A stretch of DNA of 64,000 nucleotides from [Pantoea] beijingensis (GTDB lineage: Bacteria > Pseudomonadota > Gammaproteobacteria > Enterobacterales > Enterobacteriaceae), in contig NZ_CP071409.1 of the NCBI RefSeq assembly GCF_022647505.1, forward strand, positions 2,542,001 through 2,606,000, written 5' to 3'. Shown here piece after piece: positions 48,327 through 56,918 of the stretch. Every line of letters begins with the position of its first letter. The stretch's first letter is position 1. The notes under the pieces were generated by a model that ran no database searches, was not told the DNA's origin, and saw nothing but the letters and a program-made list of their open reading frames with translations. The position numbers and the translations under genes are program-made.

Positions 48327-49895
48327 TCAGTGCGCTCCTGCGCTGCCTTCGCTTTTAATCGGCGAAAGCAGTAAACAAAACGGAATCAAAATAAAGGCCA
48401 CGAGACTTAGCCCCATAAACACATCGACGTAGGCCAGAATGCGTGCTTGCGCTATCAGCTCCTGGTAGAGCTTGCCGGTGGCTAACGTCACGGGATCGCC
48501 CACTGCTGATGTAAAATCACGGATCCCCTGCGCCCAGCGTTCTACGGTCAAATTAAATGGCTCATTCAACGGTGACATACTGTGGACCATATGCGCGCTG
48601 CGCGCTTGCGCACGTTCAGTGATTGCCGCCGTCGAGAGCGAGATGCCAATAGAGCCAGCAACGTTACGAAACATGGTAAATAGTGCGGAGGCATCCGCAT
48701 TCAATCGCTGCGGGATGGTGACAAATGCAATAGTGGTTAGGGGAACGAACAGAAAACCCAGCCCTATCGACTGCGCACTGCGCATCAGGACCAGCGTTTT
48801 GAAATCGATATCGGGGGTTAGCGTGGATGAATACAGGAATGCCACCGCCAGACAGGTAAAACCAAAGGCAATTATCCAGCGAGTCTGCACCACCGGCATC
48901 AATTTAATCACCAGGGGAATGGTCAGCACAATCAATACCGCGCCTGGTGACAGCACCAGCCCGGCCCATGTGGCGGTGTAGCCTAAATCTTGCTGTGCCA
49001 ACTGCGGCAGGACCACAGAACTGCCGTAGAGGATCATCGCCATCCCGGCCATCAATAAGCTGGAGATGGCAAAGTTACGATCTTTGAGGCAGAGAATATC
49101 TACTACCGGTTTTTTTGCATACAGCAACCAGTAGATCGCTCCCACTAAGCCAATCGCTGTTAGCACCGCAAATAGCCGGATAAAACCAGAAGAGAACCAG
49201 TCCTCATCCTCACCACGATCGAGCATTACCTGCAAACACCCCAGCCCCAGGGTAATCAAACTGATGCCGATATAATCAATTTTCAGTTTACTCTTCGCCC
49301 ATTTCCGTTCCCACGGCGGATCTTCCAGCAGCTGATAAATTGCTATTACCGTCAAAATACCTACAGGGATATTAATAAAGAATACCCAACGCCAGCTGTA
49401 GTTATCGGTAATCCATCCACCAAGCGTCGGACCGATCACCGGGGCGACAATAATCGCAATTGACGAGAGACCAAAAGCTTTCCCGCGATCCTCTGCTTTA
49501 AAATAATCAAGCAGCACAGATTGCTGGACTGGTTGCAGGCCGCCGCCAAAGAACCCTTGTAATATGCGAAACAAAATGATCTGCCACAGCTCGGTGGCGA
49601 TACCGCACAGGAAGGAGCACAGAGTAAACATCACAATACAGATCAAAAAGAACTGCTTGCGGCCAAAGACGCGGCTAAGAAACGCTGACATCGGCAAGAC
49701 GATACCGTTAGCAACCAGATAGGACGTCAGGACCCACGTTGCTTCATCGTAACTGGAAGAGAGTGAACCTGCCACATGCGGCAGCGCCACGTTAACAATC
49801 GTGGTATCAAGGATCTCCATAAACACCGCCAGTGTGACGGTGATAGCCACCAGCCACGGATTACTGGCAGGCTTCCAGCGTCCGGAAGGGCTCAT
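48327..49895 (-). CDS. DHA2 family MFS efflux permease (EmrB-like)
   Basis: Inner-membrane proton antiporter of 522 residues with 14 predicted helices. The N-terminal EILDTTIVNVALPHVAG motif is the DHA2 signature, and the loop GRKQFF after helix 2 is the MFS motif A. GPTLGGWITDNYSWRWVFFINIPVG is motif C and the segment after it. It overlaps the adaptor gene by four bases. It forms a tripartite pump with the adaptor and the outer-membrane lipoprotein. Substrates are likely hydrophobic toxic compounds but are not defined by sequence. Confidence 0.92.
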   Translation of the reverse strand: MSPSGRWKPASNPWLVAITVTLAVFMEILDTTIVNVALPHVAGSLSSSYDEATWVLTSYLVANGIVLPMSAFLSRVFGRKQFFLICIVMFTLCSFLCGIATELWQIILFRILQGFFGGGLQPVQQSVLLDYFKAEDRGKAFGLSSIAIIVAPVIGPTLGGWITDNYSWRWVFFINIPVGILTVIAIYQLLEDPPWERKWAKSKLKIDYIGISLITLGLGCLQVMLDRGEDEDWFSSGFIRLFAVLTAIGLVGAIYWLLYAKKPVVDILCLKDRNFAISSLLMAGMAMILYGSSVVLPQLAQQDLGYTATWAGLVLSPGAVLIVLTIPLVIKLMPVVQTRWIIAFGFTCLAVAFLYSSTLTPDIDFKTLVLMRSAQSIGLGFLFVPLTTIAFVTIPQRLNADASALFTMFRNVAGSIGISLSTAAITERAQARSAHMVHSMSPLNEPFNLTVERWAQGIRDFTSAVGDPVTLATGKLYQELIAQARILAYVDVFMGLSLVAFILIPFCLLLSPIKSEGSAGAH

Positions 49896-51043
49896 TCCAG
49901 CGTAACCTTCGGTTCAACAGATAGCCCGAGCGGTAAGGGCTGATTGCTATCCAGACCTTTATCAATGACAATTTTAACCGGCACACGTTGAACAATTTTC
50001 ACAAAATTTCCGGTCGCATTTTCCGATGGAAACGTAGAAAAACGCGAACCTGATCCCATCTGCACACTGTCGACATGCCCTTCCAGCTTCATATCTGGCC
50101 GGGCATCAACGGTAATTTCGACTTTGTTACCCGGCCGCATACGTGCCAACTGGGACTCTTTGAAATTGGCGGCTATCCACACGTCAGGCGATACCAGCGA
50201 GAATAGTGCCGAGCCTGCCTGTACTAATGTACCCGGTTGAACATTACGCTTGGTAATAAATCCATCATAAGGTGCACGAATGTCGGTCCAGGAAAGATTG
50301 AGCTCCGCCGTATTAAGCTGGGCCTTTGCTTGTTCAACCTGCTGCTGCCGCGCTTCGACATTGGTTTCCTGCTGCCGGATTTGCAATGCAACCTGCGAGG
50401 CCACCTCAAGCTGCGCTTTAGCGCTTTGCAGTTGCGCCTGCGCCGAACGCAATTGTGCATTAGCACTGTCAATATTACGCTGCGAAGTCGCCCTCGGGTC
50501 AACGCCACGCAAACGGCGATATTCCGCCTCGGCGTTAAGTAAACTGGCTTCAGCTTTTAATCGATCGGCCTTTGCCTGGTCGTATTGTGCCGGATATTGC
50601 ACCCGTGACAGGGCAAGTTGAGCCTGGGCCTGGTGCAGCTGCGCGACGGCCAAACCGAGCTGCGCCCTCGCCCGGTCGCGCTGTGCAATATTATCGCGTG
50701 GATCGATTTTCACCAGCAAATCGCCCTTCTTAACCCGTTGATTATCACGCACCAGCAGCTTTGTCACATAACCGGAAACTTTAGGCGCAATAGTCACCGC
50801 ATCGCCTTCGGTAAAGGCGTCATCCGTAGTTTCAATATTACGCGAAGAGAGCCAAAACCATAATGCGATGATAATCATCAATACGACGATAATACCGAGA
50901 ATAATCAGCGGTTTCTTCCCTGGCCTTTTGCGTGGCTGCTTATCGTTTTCCTGATATTGAGGGGTGTTTTGCTGCTGTTCGTCGTGCTGATGACGCTGGT
51001 TATCATCTGCTGGTTGATCGCTTGAAGTTGTCATAAGTCTCAT
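49892..51043 (-). CDS. Membrane fusion protein of MFS efflux pump (EmrA-like)
   Basis: Periplasmic adaptor of 383 residues. A polar, glutamine-rich N-terminal tail (about 1-45) precedes one helix (LIILGIIVVLMIIIALWFWL). The lipoyl/biotinyl domain then starts TTDDAFTEGDAVTIAPKVSGYV, followed by a long coiled coil (residues about 110-220, rich in Ala, Gln and Arg) and the beta-barrel segment SWTDIRAPYDGFI. An internal ATG at 51034 is an alternative start. It is the first gene of the pump operon. Confidence 0.9.
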   Translation of the reverse strand: MRLMTTSSDQPADDNQRHQHDEQQQNTPQYQENDKQPRKRPGKKPLIILGIIVVLMIIIALWFWLSSRNIETTDDAFTEGDAVTIAPKVSGYVTKLLVRDNQRVKKGDLLVKIDPRDNIAQRDRARAQLGLAVAQLHQAQAQLALSRVQYPAQYDQAKADRLKAEASLLNAEAEYRRLRGVDPRATSQRNIDSANAQLRSAQAQLQSAKAQLEVASQVALQIRQQETNVEARQQQVEQAKAQLNTAELNLSWTDIRAPYDGFITKRNVQPGTLVQAGSALFSLVSPDVWIAANFKESQLARMRPGNKVEITVDARPDMKLEGHVDSVQMGSGSRFSTFPSENATGNFVKIVQRVPVKIVIDKGLDSNQPLPLGLSVEPKVTLE

Positions 51044-51172
51044 CAGTTTTCCGCTGGCTCAAGCCGAGCCAGCCAAAGTTCGGGCCGCTCTACGCAAAAT
51101 CATTCAAGTTTCCTTCAAACGGCAAATGCTTTTCCGGCATTTGAACTATGTCGTCAGACGCGTTCTCATCGT

Positions 51173-51189
51173 TTTGATGCAATATCAAA
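51173..51189. promoter_or_regulatory. Inverted repeat TTTGAT-N5-ATCAAA upstream of the efflux operon
   Basis: Perfect six-base arms about 130 bases upstream of the adaptor start. It resembles a repressor site. The five-base spacer does not fit FNR (TTGAT-N4-ATCAA). No regulator gene lies next to the operon. Confidence 0.4.
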
Positions 51190-51300
51190 TACGTTAGGGT
51201 TGCCAACCAGGAAAGAGTTTGAAAGATAACCTGTCTATAACAATAGAAAGAAAAATGACAAATACCAGGATTTACTGACAAAAGCAGACGATGACTGTTA

Positions 51301-52416
51301 TTAAATCGCACGCAAAAATAAAAACCCCACCCAGCCAATAGCCAGCGCCCACAGAAAAAGAGGAATAGAATAGAAGTGAAAATGCATCCAGATTCGCCGA
51401 TCTTGCGCCATGCGTAAGGCAATGATATTGGCCAGTGAACCAGGGAGTAGACCAAAACCGCCAATGTTTACCGCCCAAGCCAGCAATTGACTGGCTGGCA
51501 GCGTGGTGAGCAACAGGATTGTCGCAGGCACATTACTTATGACCTGCGATAATCCTGCCGCCAGCAGGTACGTTTTACCCTCGCTCAATCGGCTAATCTG
51601 CTGCAGCGGTACTTGCAATAACGGCAATTGCGTCAGTAAAAAAACATCAATAAACATCGCGATAAATACCGCCAGCAAACTCCAGTCAATCGCAACCAGG
51701 ATACGGCGGGACAGCATCAGGAACACCAAAAACACCAACAGTAACGCCCAGACAACCAGCCGCATCTCCAGGGAAACAATAAATATCACATATAGCAGGA
51801 CACTAACGTAGAACAAACGATGTTGCCAGACATCGGTGCCCTCTGCAGAATGGAGGTGGATCTTCCTGTTGGAAAAACTCAATACGGTAAGCAGTAACAG
51901 ACTTCCCAGTAGCAGCGCTGCCAGCGGCAACATTTGCCCAATAAATTGCAGGAACCGAATATTCCCGTGGCTCCATAACAGAATATTTTGTGGGTTACCG
52001 ATCGGTGTCAGTAGCGAACCTGTGTTAACCGCCAGCGCTTCGAATATGATCAGCCGGGATACCGGCAAGGTAGAAAATTTTCGCAACGTCAGCGTTAATG
52101 GAACAAGAATAAATAGCGCGACATCATTAGTAAGAAATGTTGAAAGCAGAGCCGCGGCGCTCACCATGAATACCGCCAGCGTGCGATCATGCTGAAAATA
52201 CTGAATAATCCGGCGTCCCAGCACATCAAAATAACCGCTGCTTTCAATGCCTTTCGTCAGTATGAGCAGGCCACAGAGCGTGGAAATGGTATTCCAGTCC
52301 ACCGCCTGCGGCAATTGTGATAGCTGAAAAGGCGCAAAAAAAGCACACATCATGCCCAGAATAATCAGTACATGAAGAAAGCGATCGTGCAGAAACGGCT
52401 TTAGTAATGTCGTCAT
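51301..52416 (-). CDS. ybiR: YbiR family inner-membrane anion-transporter-like protein
   Basis: Integral membrane protein of 371 residues with about ten to eleven helices, related to the ArsB/NhaD ion transporter superfamily. Characteristic blocks are LTNDVALFILVPLTL and LTPIGNPQNILLW, which resemble the substrate-loop motifs of that superfamily. Function is unknown. It lies 34 bases after mntR in the same direction, as in E. coli, which suggests a link to manganese homeostasis by position only. Confidence 0.9.
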   Translation of the reverse strand: MTTLLKPFLHDRFLHVLIILGMMCAFFAPFQLSQLPQAVDWNTISTLCGLLILTKGIESSGYFDVLGRRIIQYFQHDRTLAVFMVSAAALLSTFLTNDVALFILVPLTLTLRKFSTLPVSRLIIFEALAVNTGSLLTPIGNPQNILLWSHGNIRFLQFIGQMLPLAALLLGSLLLLTVLSFSNRKIHLHSAEGTDVWQHRLFYVSVLLYVIFIVSLEMRLVVWALLLVFLVFLMLSRRILVAIDWSLLAVFIAMFIDVFLLTQLPLLQVPLQQISRLSEGKTYLLAAGLSQVISNVPATILLLTTLPASQLLAWAVNIGGFGLLPGSLANIIALRMAQDRRIWMHFHFYSIPLFLWALAIGWVGFLFLRAI

Positions 52417-52450
52417 GATAACGCGTCAATGACCCATCTCAGGCCGTTAG

Positions 52451-52912
52451 TTATCCAGCGTTTTGATAGAATTTTTGGAAGACGGCTAACGTTTCATCGC
52501 TGACATGGTGTTCAATGCCTTCAGCATCACGACGCGCTGTATCCGGACTGATGCCCAGAGCCAACAAAAACGTTTCCACGATATGATGACGCTCACGACT
52601 CTCTTCAGCCAGCTTTTCGCCTTCGGGCGTCAGGAATACGCCCCGATAGGGTACCTGCTCAACCAGCCCGGCAGTGCCCAGTCGCTTAAGCGTCTTTGCC
52701 ACTGTCGGCTGTGACACACCAAGACGTGCGGCCATATCAACCTGGCGCGCCTCGCCAAATTCGCGGATGAGATCGGAGATTAATTCAACATAATCATCGA
52801 TCAACTCACGTCTGTGCGCCTCACGGACCTGTCGAAACCCTTCGACATGTTCTTCGATATCTTTCAGCGCCATAGTTATGCTGGCTGCTGTCGGTTTGGC
52901 ACGACGGCTCAT
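52451..52912 (-). CDS. mntR: Manganese-responsive transcriptional regulator MntR
   Basis: DtxR-family regulator of 153 residues (E. coli 155). The winged helix-turn-helix is [21 protein letters not shown], followed by the wing [10 protein letters not shown]. The dimerisation/metal region has [14 protein letters not shown] and DAEGIEHH, where the manganese ligands (Glu, His) lie. With Mn2+ bound, it represses uptake and mntS and activates mntP in E. coli. Two candidate MntR boxes lie about 200 bases upstream, facing mntS. Confidence 0.95.
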   Translation of the reverse strand: MSRRAKPTAASITMALKDIEEHVEGFRQVREAHRRELIDDYVELISDLIREFGEARQVDMAARLGVSQPTVAKTLKRLGTAGLVEQVPYRGVFLTPEGEKLAEESRERHHIVETFLLALGISPDTARRDAEGIEHHVSDETLAVFQKFYQNAG

Positions 52913-53112
52913 TCTACTTCCTCTTCTTATTGACCAACGCTATCCCCTCATAATCTGGCGCTTGTGCGGAATGAATAACCGCCCTGTTACCTTAAGGATC
53001 GCCAATTTCTCTACCTTATCGGCACGCCAATGCACTTGGATAAATTTTCTACTATGCGGGTCTGTTGGTGCCACATTGTAAACGAAGCTCAAAGAAGCAC
53101 AAATTTTCTGAT

Positions 53113-53150
53113 AAATAGCATTGGCTATATGGTATAGCCTATGCTATACC
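53113..53150 (+). promoter_or_regulatory. Tandem MntR boxes
   Basis: Two palindromes share the arms ATAGC/GCTAT with a four-base spacer. Box 1 is ATAGCATTGGCTAT (53115-53128). Box 2 is ATAGCCTATGCTAT (53134-53147), extended to GGTATAGC/GCTATACC. Their centres are 19 bases apart. Both fit the E. coli MntR site core (ATAGCA..GGCTAT). They lie upstream of the 22-codon frame and mntS. Confidence 0.75.
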
Positions 53151-53200
53151 TGTTTACTAAGCGAACATAAACGCACGTGTGCAAGCGGAGAATAACGGTG

Positions 53201-53269
53201 ATGAACGAGCCTTTCCTGTTATTGATGCTATTTATCGGTGGCTTATGCCTGTTACTTAATCGCCGTTAA
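53201..53269 (+). CDS. Predicted 22-residue hydrophobic microprotein
   Basis: A frame from ATG 53201 to TAA 53267-53269 reads MNEPFLLLMLFIGGLCLLLN plus two arginines. It is a single hydrophobic segment with acidic and basic ends, like bacterial single-span microproteins. GCGGAG lies about ten bases upstream, and GTG directly precedes the ATG in frame. It stands 15 bases before mntS, so both would be on the same MntR-controlled transcript. I do not recognise it. It could also be a non-functional leader frame. Confidence 0.5.
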   Translation: MNEPFLLLMLFIGGLCLLLNRR

Positions 53270-53284
53270 CTGAGAGGAAATACG

Positions 53285-53458
53285 ATGCTGGTGATGCAGA
53301 AAATGATGCGGGAAGCGACGCCGCTGGAGATGAAAACGATGAAAGCACCTTTGCTGTTACGGCTGTTCAGCCGCTCACCTTTTACTCTTCGCCTGATGCT
53401 GCTGGAGATGTTAACTGCACCTAAAAACATTCAGGACGATCAGAAACCTTCATGCTAA
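53285..53458 (+). CDS. mntS: Small protein MntS
   Basis: Small protein of 57 residues. The segment RLFSRSPFTLRLMLLEML followed by APKNIQDDQKPS matches the E. coli MntS core RVFSHSPFKVRLMLLSML and its polar tail. MntS is made when Mn is scarce and raises available Mn2+, probably by inhibiting the MntP exporter. The ATG at 53285 has AGAGGAAA five bases upstream. It is longer at the N-terminus than the 42-residue E. coli protein; internal Met codons could also serve as starts. It lies between mntR and ompX, as in E. coli. Confidence 0.85.
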   Translation: MLVMQKMMREATPLEMKTMKAPLLLRLFSRSPFTLRLMLLEMLTAPKNIQDDQKPSC

Positions 53459-53887
53459 ACATGCGATGCTGACACGCAGCGACTCTTCACAGCGTAATCT
53501 ATAGCCGCAGTTCAGTGCCCTTGCAGCCCCAGTCATCAAAGCGATAACCAAACGCGCCGGACTACCTAACATTTACCCCTTATGTTGTTATCCCTGCCTG
53601 ACATACCTCATATTTTTATGACATGATGTTGTGCTGAAGCCAGAGCCTTTCCTCAATGTGCAGAAACAACACGTTCCTCTCCCATGTCAGCCAGAACACG
53701 CGATAAAAAAACTCATCAAATCAAAATATTAATTTTAAAATCAAAACGTTATCTCATTACACTGCGCATCTTCGATGGATAAATACCGGCGTTACACCTC
53801 CCCCATACTTCTGCTGTTTAAACAAATACACGCATTTTCAATAGTCTCTTTTTTGGCTCAGCGCTATCAGACATAAATCACAGGCAT
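53459..53887. other. Gene-free region between mntS and ompX
   Basis: E. coli carries opgE (ybiP) here. I found no open frame resembling it and no other feature in these 429 bases. Confidence 0.55.
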
Positions 53888-53920
53888 AAAAAAATCCGCC
53901 ACAAAGGGCGGATTTTTTTC
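53888..53920 (-). terminator. ompX terminator
   Basis: ATCCGCC pairs with GGCGGAT around ACAAAG, with A and T runs on both sides, so it can work in both directions. Confidence 0.88.
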
Positions 53921-53923
53921 ATT

Positions 53924-53941
53924 GTTCAGGTTAACCTGAAC
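53924..53941. repeat. 18-base perfect palindrome in the ompX 3' region
   Basis: GTTCAGGTTAACCTGAAC lies between the ompX stop and its terminator. In RNA it could form part of a 3' end structure. Confidence 0.5.
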
Positions 53942-53956
53942 AGGTATTTGGCAAAC

Positions 53957-54466
53957 TTAGAAGCTGTAACCTACACCAGCGATCCAGGTGCCAACGTCAA
54001 CGCTACGAATACGGCTCTGCTCGTAACCTACGTCCACAGCAACGTTCTGGATTGGGTTGAACTGCAAACCTGCACCATAGGAGAAACCGTAATCGCTGTT
54101 GTTAGATTTGTCACGGTCTGGACCATTCTGCTGGAATTTACCGTAGCCAACACCCACAACACCGTAGATGCTTGCCCAGTCATTCAGACGGAAAGCGGGA
54201 CCAGCAGTGATACCATAGTACTGGCCTTTGTTATAAACGCCGCTGTCGTTATGATCTTTTTCGGTGTAGGTGAAAGAACCGATCCAGCCCAGAGGATCGC
54301 TGCCGTTTTCGTAGCGATATTTCAGGTTGAAACCGTTAGCTTTGTTCGCTACGCCCTGGAAGTCGCTCTGTGCGTAACCGCCAGTAACGGTGCTCTGCGC
54401 CATTGCGGAACCTGCAGATACGGCCAGTACACAAGCCAGTGCTGAAAGACATGCAATTTTTTTCAT
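53957..54466 (-). CDS. ompX: Outer-membrane protein X
   Basis: Eight-stranded beta-barrel outer-membrane protein of 169 residues (E. coli 171). Signal peptide MKKIACLSALACVLAVSAGS ends at AMAQ, and the mature protein begins STVTGGYAQSDFQG. Strand patterns such as GFNLKYRYENG and NVAVDVGYEQSRIRSVDV are clear, and the protein ends with Phe, the BAM recognition residue. I chose the ATG at 54466; the upstream in-frame ATG at 54520 would precede the signal peptide. rybB in this window encodes an RNA that represses many outer-membrane proteins. Confidence 0.95.
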   Translation of the reverse strand: MKKIACLSALACVLAVSAGSAMAQSTVTGGYAQSDFQGVANKANGFNLKYRYENGSDPLGWIGSFTYTEKDHNDSGVYNKGQYYGITAGPAFRLNDWASIYGVVGVGYGKFQQNGPDRDKSNNSDYGFSYGAGLQFNPIQNVAVDVGYEQSRIRSVDVGTWIAGVGYSF

Positions 54467-54942
54467 AACCACCTCAAATGTGAAAGTACTTCTCTCCTGA
54501 CAACGTTGAAAATATAACAAAAATTAGAAGGAAACTCTGCCTGCAAATTGTTGTCCAATGCTATGTTTGGTGTAACAGAACGTTAATGGATTTTCATATG
54601 TCATTCATTTTACTTATAAATTAAGGTCCGCACCCTACGTAAAATCCGATTGTAAAAAAAGGTTCATTAAGATTAATCCTAAATAATCCTGACATTTCTT
54701 TACTAAAAAACGCCTGTTTTCGCCTTGCCAGGCAAATTTTTTCGTCTATACCTTCACATTTTTCACCCGATTAATAATCCAGATTGTCGCCGTCACGCCG
54801 ATATCTATCCGGCAACTTACTCCGACCTGCTGATAAAATCAGGCCGAAACGGCCAATAAACCTGCAGCATGAAGCAGAACGGATATATTATACTATCGCG
54901 CTTATTCAGGCTCATTGATGGGTTCAAAGGCAGGTATACAGG
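54467..54942. other. Divergent region between ompX and rhtA
   Basis: These 476 A/T-rich bases hold the long ompX leader and the rhtA promoter. TATACT at 54889-54894 could be an rhtA -10. I saw no small gene. Confidence 0.5.
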
Positions 54943-55851
54943 ATGTCATCCCCCCAGATTAGCTCTCCCTCATCGTTTCCCGTTTGGTTACCGCTATTGG
55001 TGTTACTTATTTCCATGATCTCGATTCAGGGCGGTGCCGCGTTAGCCAAATCGCTTTTTCCAGAGGTTGGCGCACCGGGCATTACCGCACTGCGTCTTGG
55101 TCTGGGCACGCTGATACTTTGTATAATATTTAAGCCCTGGCGTTTACGCTTCGCGCCAGAGCAGCGTATCCCCCTTGTGATATATGGCCTTGCACTGGGA
55201 GGGATGAATTACATGTTCTATCTTTCCTTGCGTACCGTCCCCCTCGGCATTGCCGTTGCACTTGAATTTACCGGCCCGCTAGCACTTGCGTTAGCTGGCT
55301 CGCGTCGTCCATCGGATTTTATTTGGGTCATCCTGGCAATATTGGGTTTGTGGTTTTTGCTGCCCGTTGGCCAGGACCTTTCCACCGTCGATTCTCAGGG
55401 CGCGGCGCTGGCCGTGGGTGCAGGCATCTGCTGGGCGATTTATATTTTGTCAGGTAAGAGAGCGGGCGCGGAACACGGGCCGGCTACTGTCGCCATGGGC
55501 TCGGTGATTGCCTCAGTGATATTTGTCCCACTCGGGCTGAGCTTCGCTGAAAGTGGCGTATGGCATCTGTCACTTATTCCTGTTGGGATTGCCATTGCCG
55601 TCCTGTCCAGTGCGCTTCCCTACTCTCTCGAGATGATCGCACTGACGCGTTTACCTGCGCGAACCTTTGGCACCATGATGAGCCTGGAACCGGCAATGGC
55701 AGCCATATCCGGCATGCTTTTTCTGGGAGAGATGTTAACGCTGATACAGTGGATGGCGCTCATGGCGATTATACTGGCATCAATAGGCTCAACGCTGACG
55801 TTACGCCCTAAAAGCGTAAAAATTGAATCAATTACCCCTGAGCATAAATAA
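54943..55851 (+). CDS. rhtA: Threonine/homoserine exporter RhtA
   Basis: Inner-membrane exporter of the drug/metabolite superfamily, 302 residues (E. coli 295) with ten predicted helices in two EamA repeats. Blocks identical or nearly so to E. coli RhtA are SIQGGAALAKSLFPEVGAPG, ALEFTGPLALALA, WAIYILSGKRAGAEHGPATV and ALPYSLEMIALTRLP. It exports threonine, homoserine and related amino acids. The gene is divergent from ompX and upstream of dps, as in E. coli. Confidence 0.94.
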   Translation: MSSPQISSPSSFPVWLPLLVLLISMISIQGGAALAKSLFPEVGAPGITALRLGLGTLILCIIFKPWRLRFAPEQRIPLVIYGLALGGMNYMFYLSLRTVPLGIAVALEFTGPLALALAGSRRPSDFIWVILAILGLWFLLPVGQDLSTVDSQGAALAVGAGICWAIYILSGKRAGAEHGPATVAMGSVIASVIFVPLGLSFAESGVWHLSLIPVGIAIAVLSSALPYSLEMIALTRLPARTFGTMMSLEPAMAAISGMLFLGEMLTLIQWMALMAIILASIGSTLTLRPKSVKIESITPEHK

Positions 55852-56222
55852 TTTTCTTCCGCCGGGCCGCCTAATGGCGGCATAACAATGATAGTAATAT
55901 TATTATTTTATGACATTACCATTTTAAGATAATGGATATTCACACTCCGTCACTATTTCCCATAAAAGAACCTTTCCAGTTACCTCTCCAACCTGAAATC
56001 GCATAACTATTTGTTAATAAATACAATTAATATTAACCCTGACATATTTATTACTTTCATCATTATTTTCAATCGTATTAACAATGCCAGCCATATTATA
56101 TATTTGCGCAACAGGATGACACTATTTGACCGATAGGCAGCATCTTTCCGGCAGAAAAGAAAAACGGTGCTATACTTATTTCCGTATTAAACAGGACAAC
56201 TAATCATTAGAGGATATCAATA
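55852..56222. other. Region between rhtA and dps with the dps promoter
   Basis: These 371 bases include a hairpin after rhtA (GCCGCC-TAAT-GGCGGC at 55866-55881, no T-run) and the dps promoter with a sigmaS-type -10 at 56170. No small gene was found. Confidence 0.55.
56170..56177 (+). promoter_or_regulatory. sigmaS-type -10 of dps
   Basis: CTATACTT matches the extended -10 favoured by sigmaS (CTAYACTT). It lies about 45 bases before the dps start. E. coli dps is sigmaS-dependent in stationary phase. Confidence 0.65.
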
Positions 56223-56726
56223 ATGAGTACCGCAAAACTGGTTAAAACAAAATCTTCCGATCTGATTTACACCCGTAATGACGTGGCAGAGAATGAGAAA
56301 AAGGCCACAATCGAGGTGCTCAGCCGTCTGACCATTGAGTTCATTGACCTGTCGTTAATTACTAAACAGGCGCACTGGAACATGCGTGGCGCTAACTTTA
56401 TTGCCGTACATGAAATGCTGGATGGCTTCCGTACCGCAATTATCGATCATCAGGACACGATGGCTGAGCGTATTGTTCAGTTAGGCGGGGTGGCTTTGGG
56501 CACTACGCAAGTGGTAACAGATAGAACGCCACTACAAAGTTACCCGCTAAATATTCACAGCGTTCAGGATCATCTGAAAGCACTGGCAGACCGCTATGGG
56601 TACGTCGCTAATGATGTCCGCAAAGCGATCGGTGAAGTAGAAGACGAAGACACGGCCGATATCTTTACCGCAGCGTCGCGCGATCTGGATAAATTCCTGT
56701 GGTTTATCGAAGCAAATATCGAGTAA
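56223..56726 (+). CDS. dps: DNA-binding ferritin-like protein Dps
   Basis: Starvation and oxidative-stress protein of 167 residues, the E. coli length. It forms a dodecamer that stores iron and compacts DNA. The N-terminal Lys-rich tail ([11 protein letters not shown]) gives DNA binding. The ferroxidase site residues lie in KQAHWNMRG and in [22 protein letters not shown] lies upstream of the ATG. A terminator at 56821-56853 ends the transcript. Confidence 0.97.
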   Translation: MSTAKLVKTKSSDLIYTRNDVAENEKKATIEVLSRLTIEFIDLSLITKQAHWNMRGANFIAVHEMLDGFRTAIIDHQDTMAERIVQLGGVALGTTQVVTDRTPLQSYPLNIHSVQDHLKALADRYGYVANDVRKAIGEVEDEDTADIFTAASRDLDKFLWFIEANIE

Positions 56727-56820
56727 CGCCTCGCCCGGGATATGATCATGGTGGCAGAAAAAACAGAGGTTGATCTGCCACTACCTCAATGACGGGCAAT
56801 AAGCACGTGTCGATATCTCA

Positions 56821-56853
56821 AAAGCGAATGTACGCTGGTCATTCGCTTTTTTA
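56821..56853 (+). terminator. dps terminator
   Basis: AAAGCGAATG pairs with CATTCGCTTT around a nine-base loop and is followed by more Ts. Confidence 0.88.
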
Positions 56854-56918
56854 TATTTTCCATGCCCAATAGCGATGGAAGACTCGCCTCGCCAGTCCAC
56901 GTTCCCGATGGAGGCAGT

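Noticed and set aside
51173..51189. FNR site upstream of the efflux operon
   Set aside because: The half-sites TTGAT and ATCAA fit, but the spacer is five bases instead of four, so I list it only as an unassigned inverted repeat.
53948..54445. 165-codon plus-strand frame over ompX
   Set aside because: Exact antisense of the ompX coding region with low-complexity composition.
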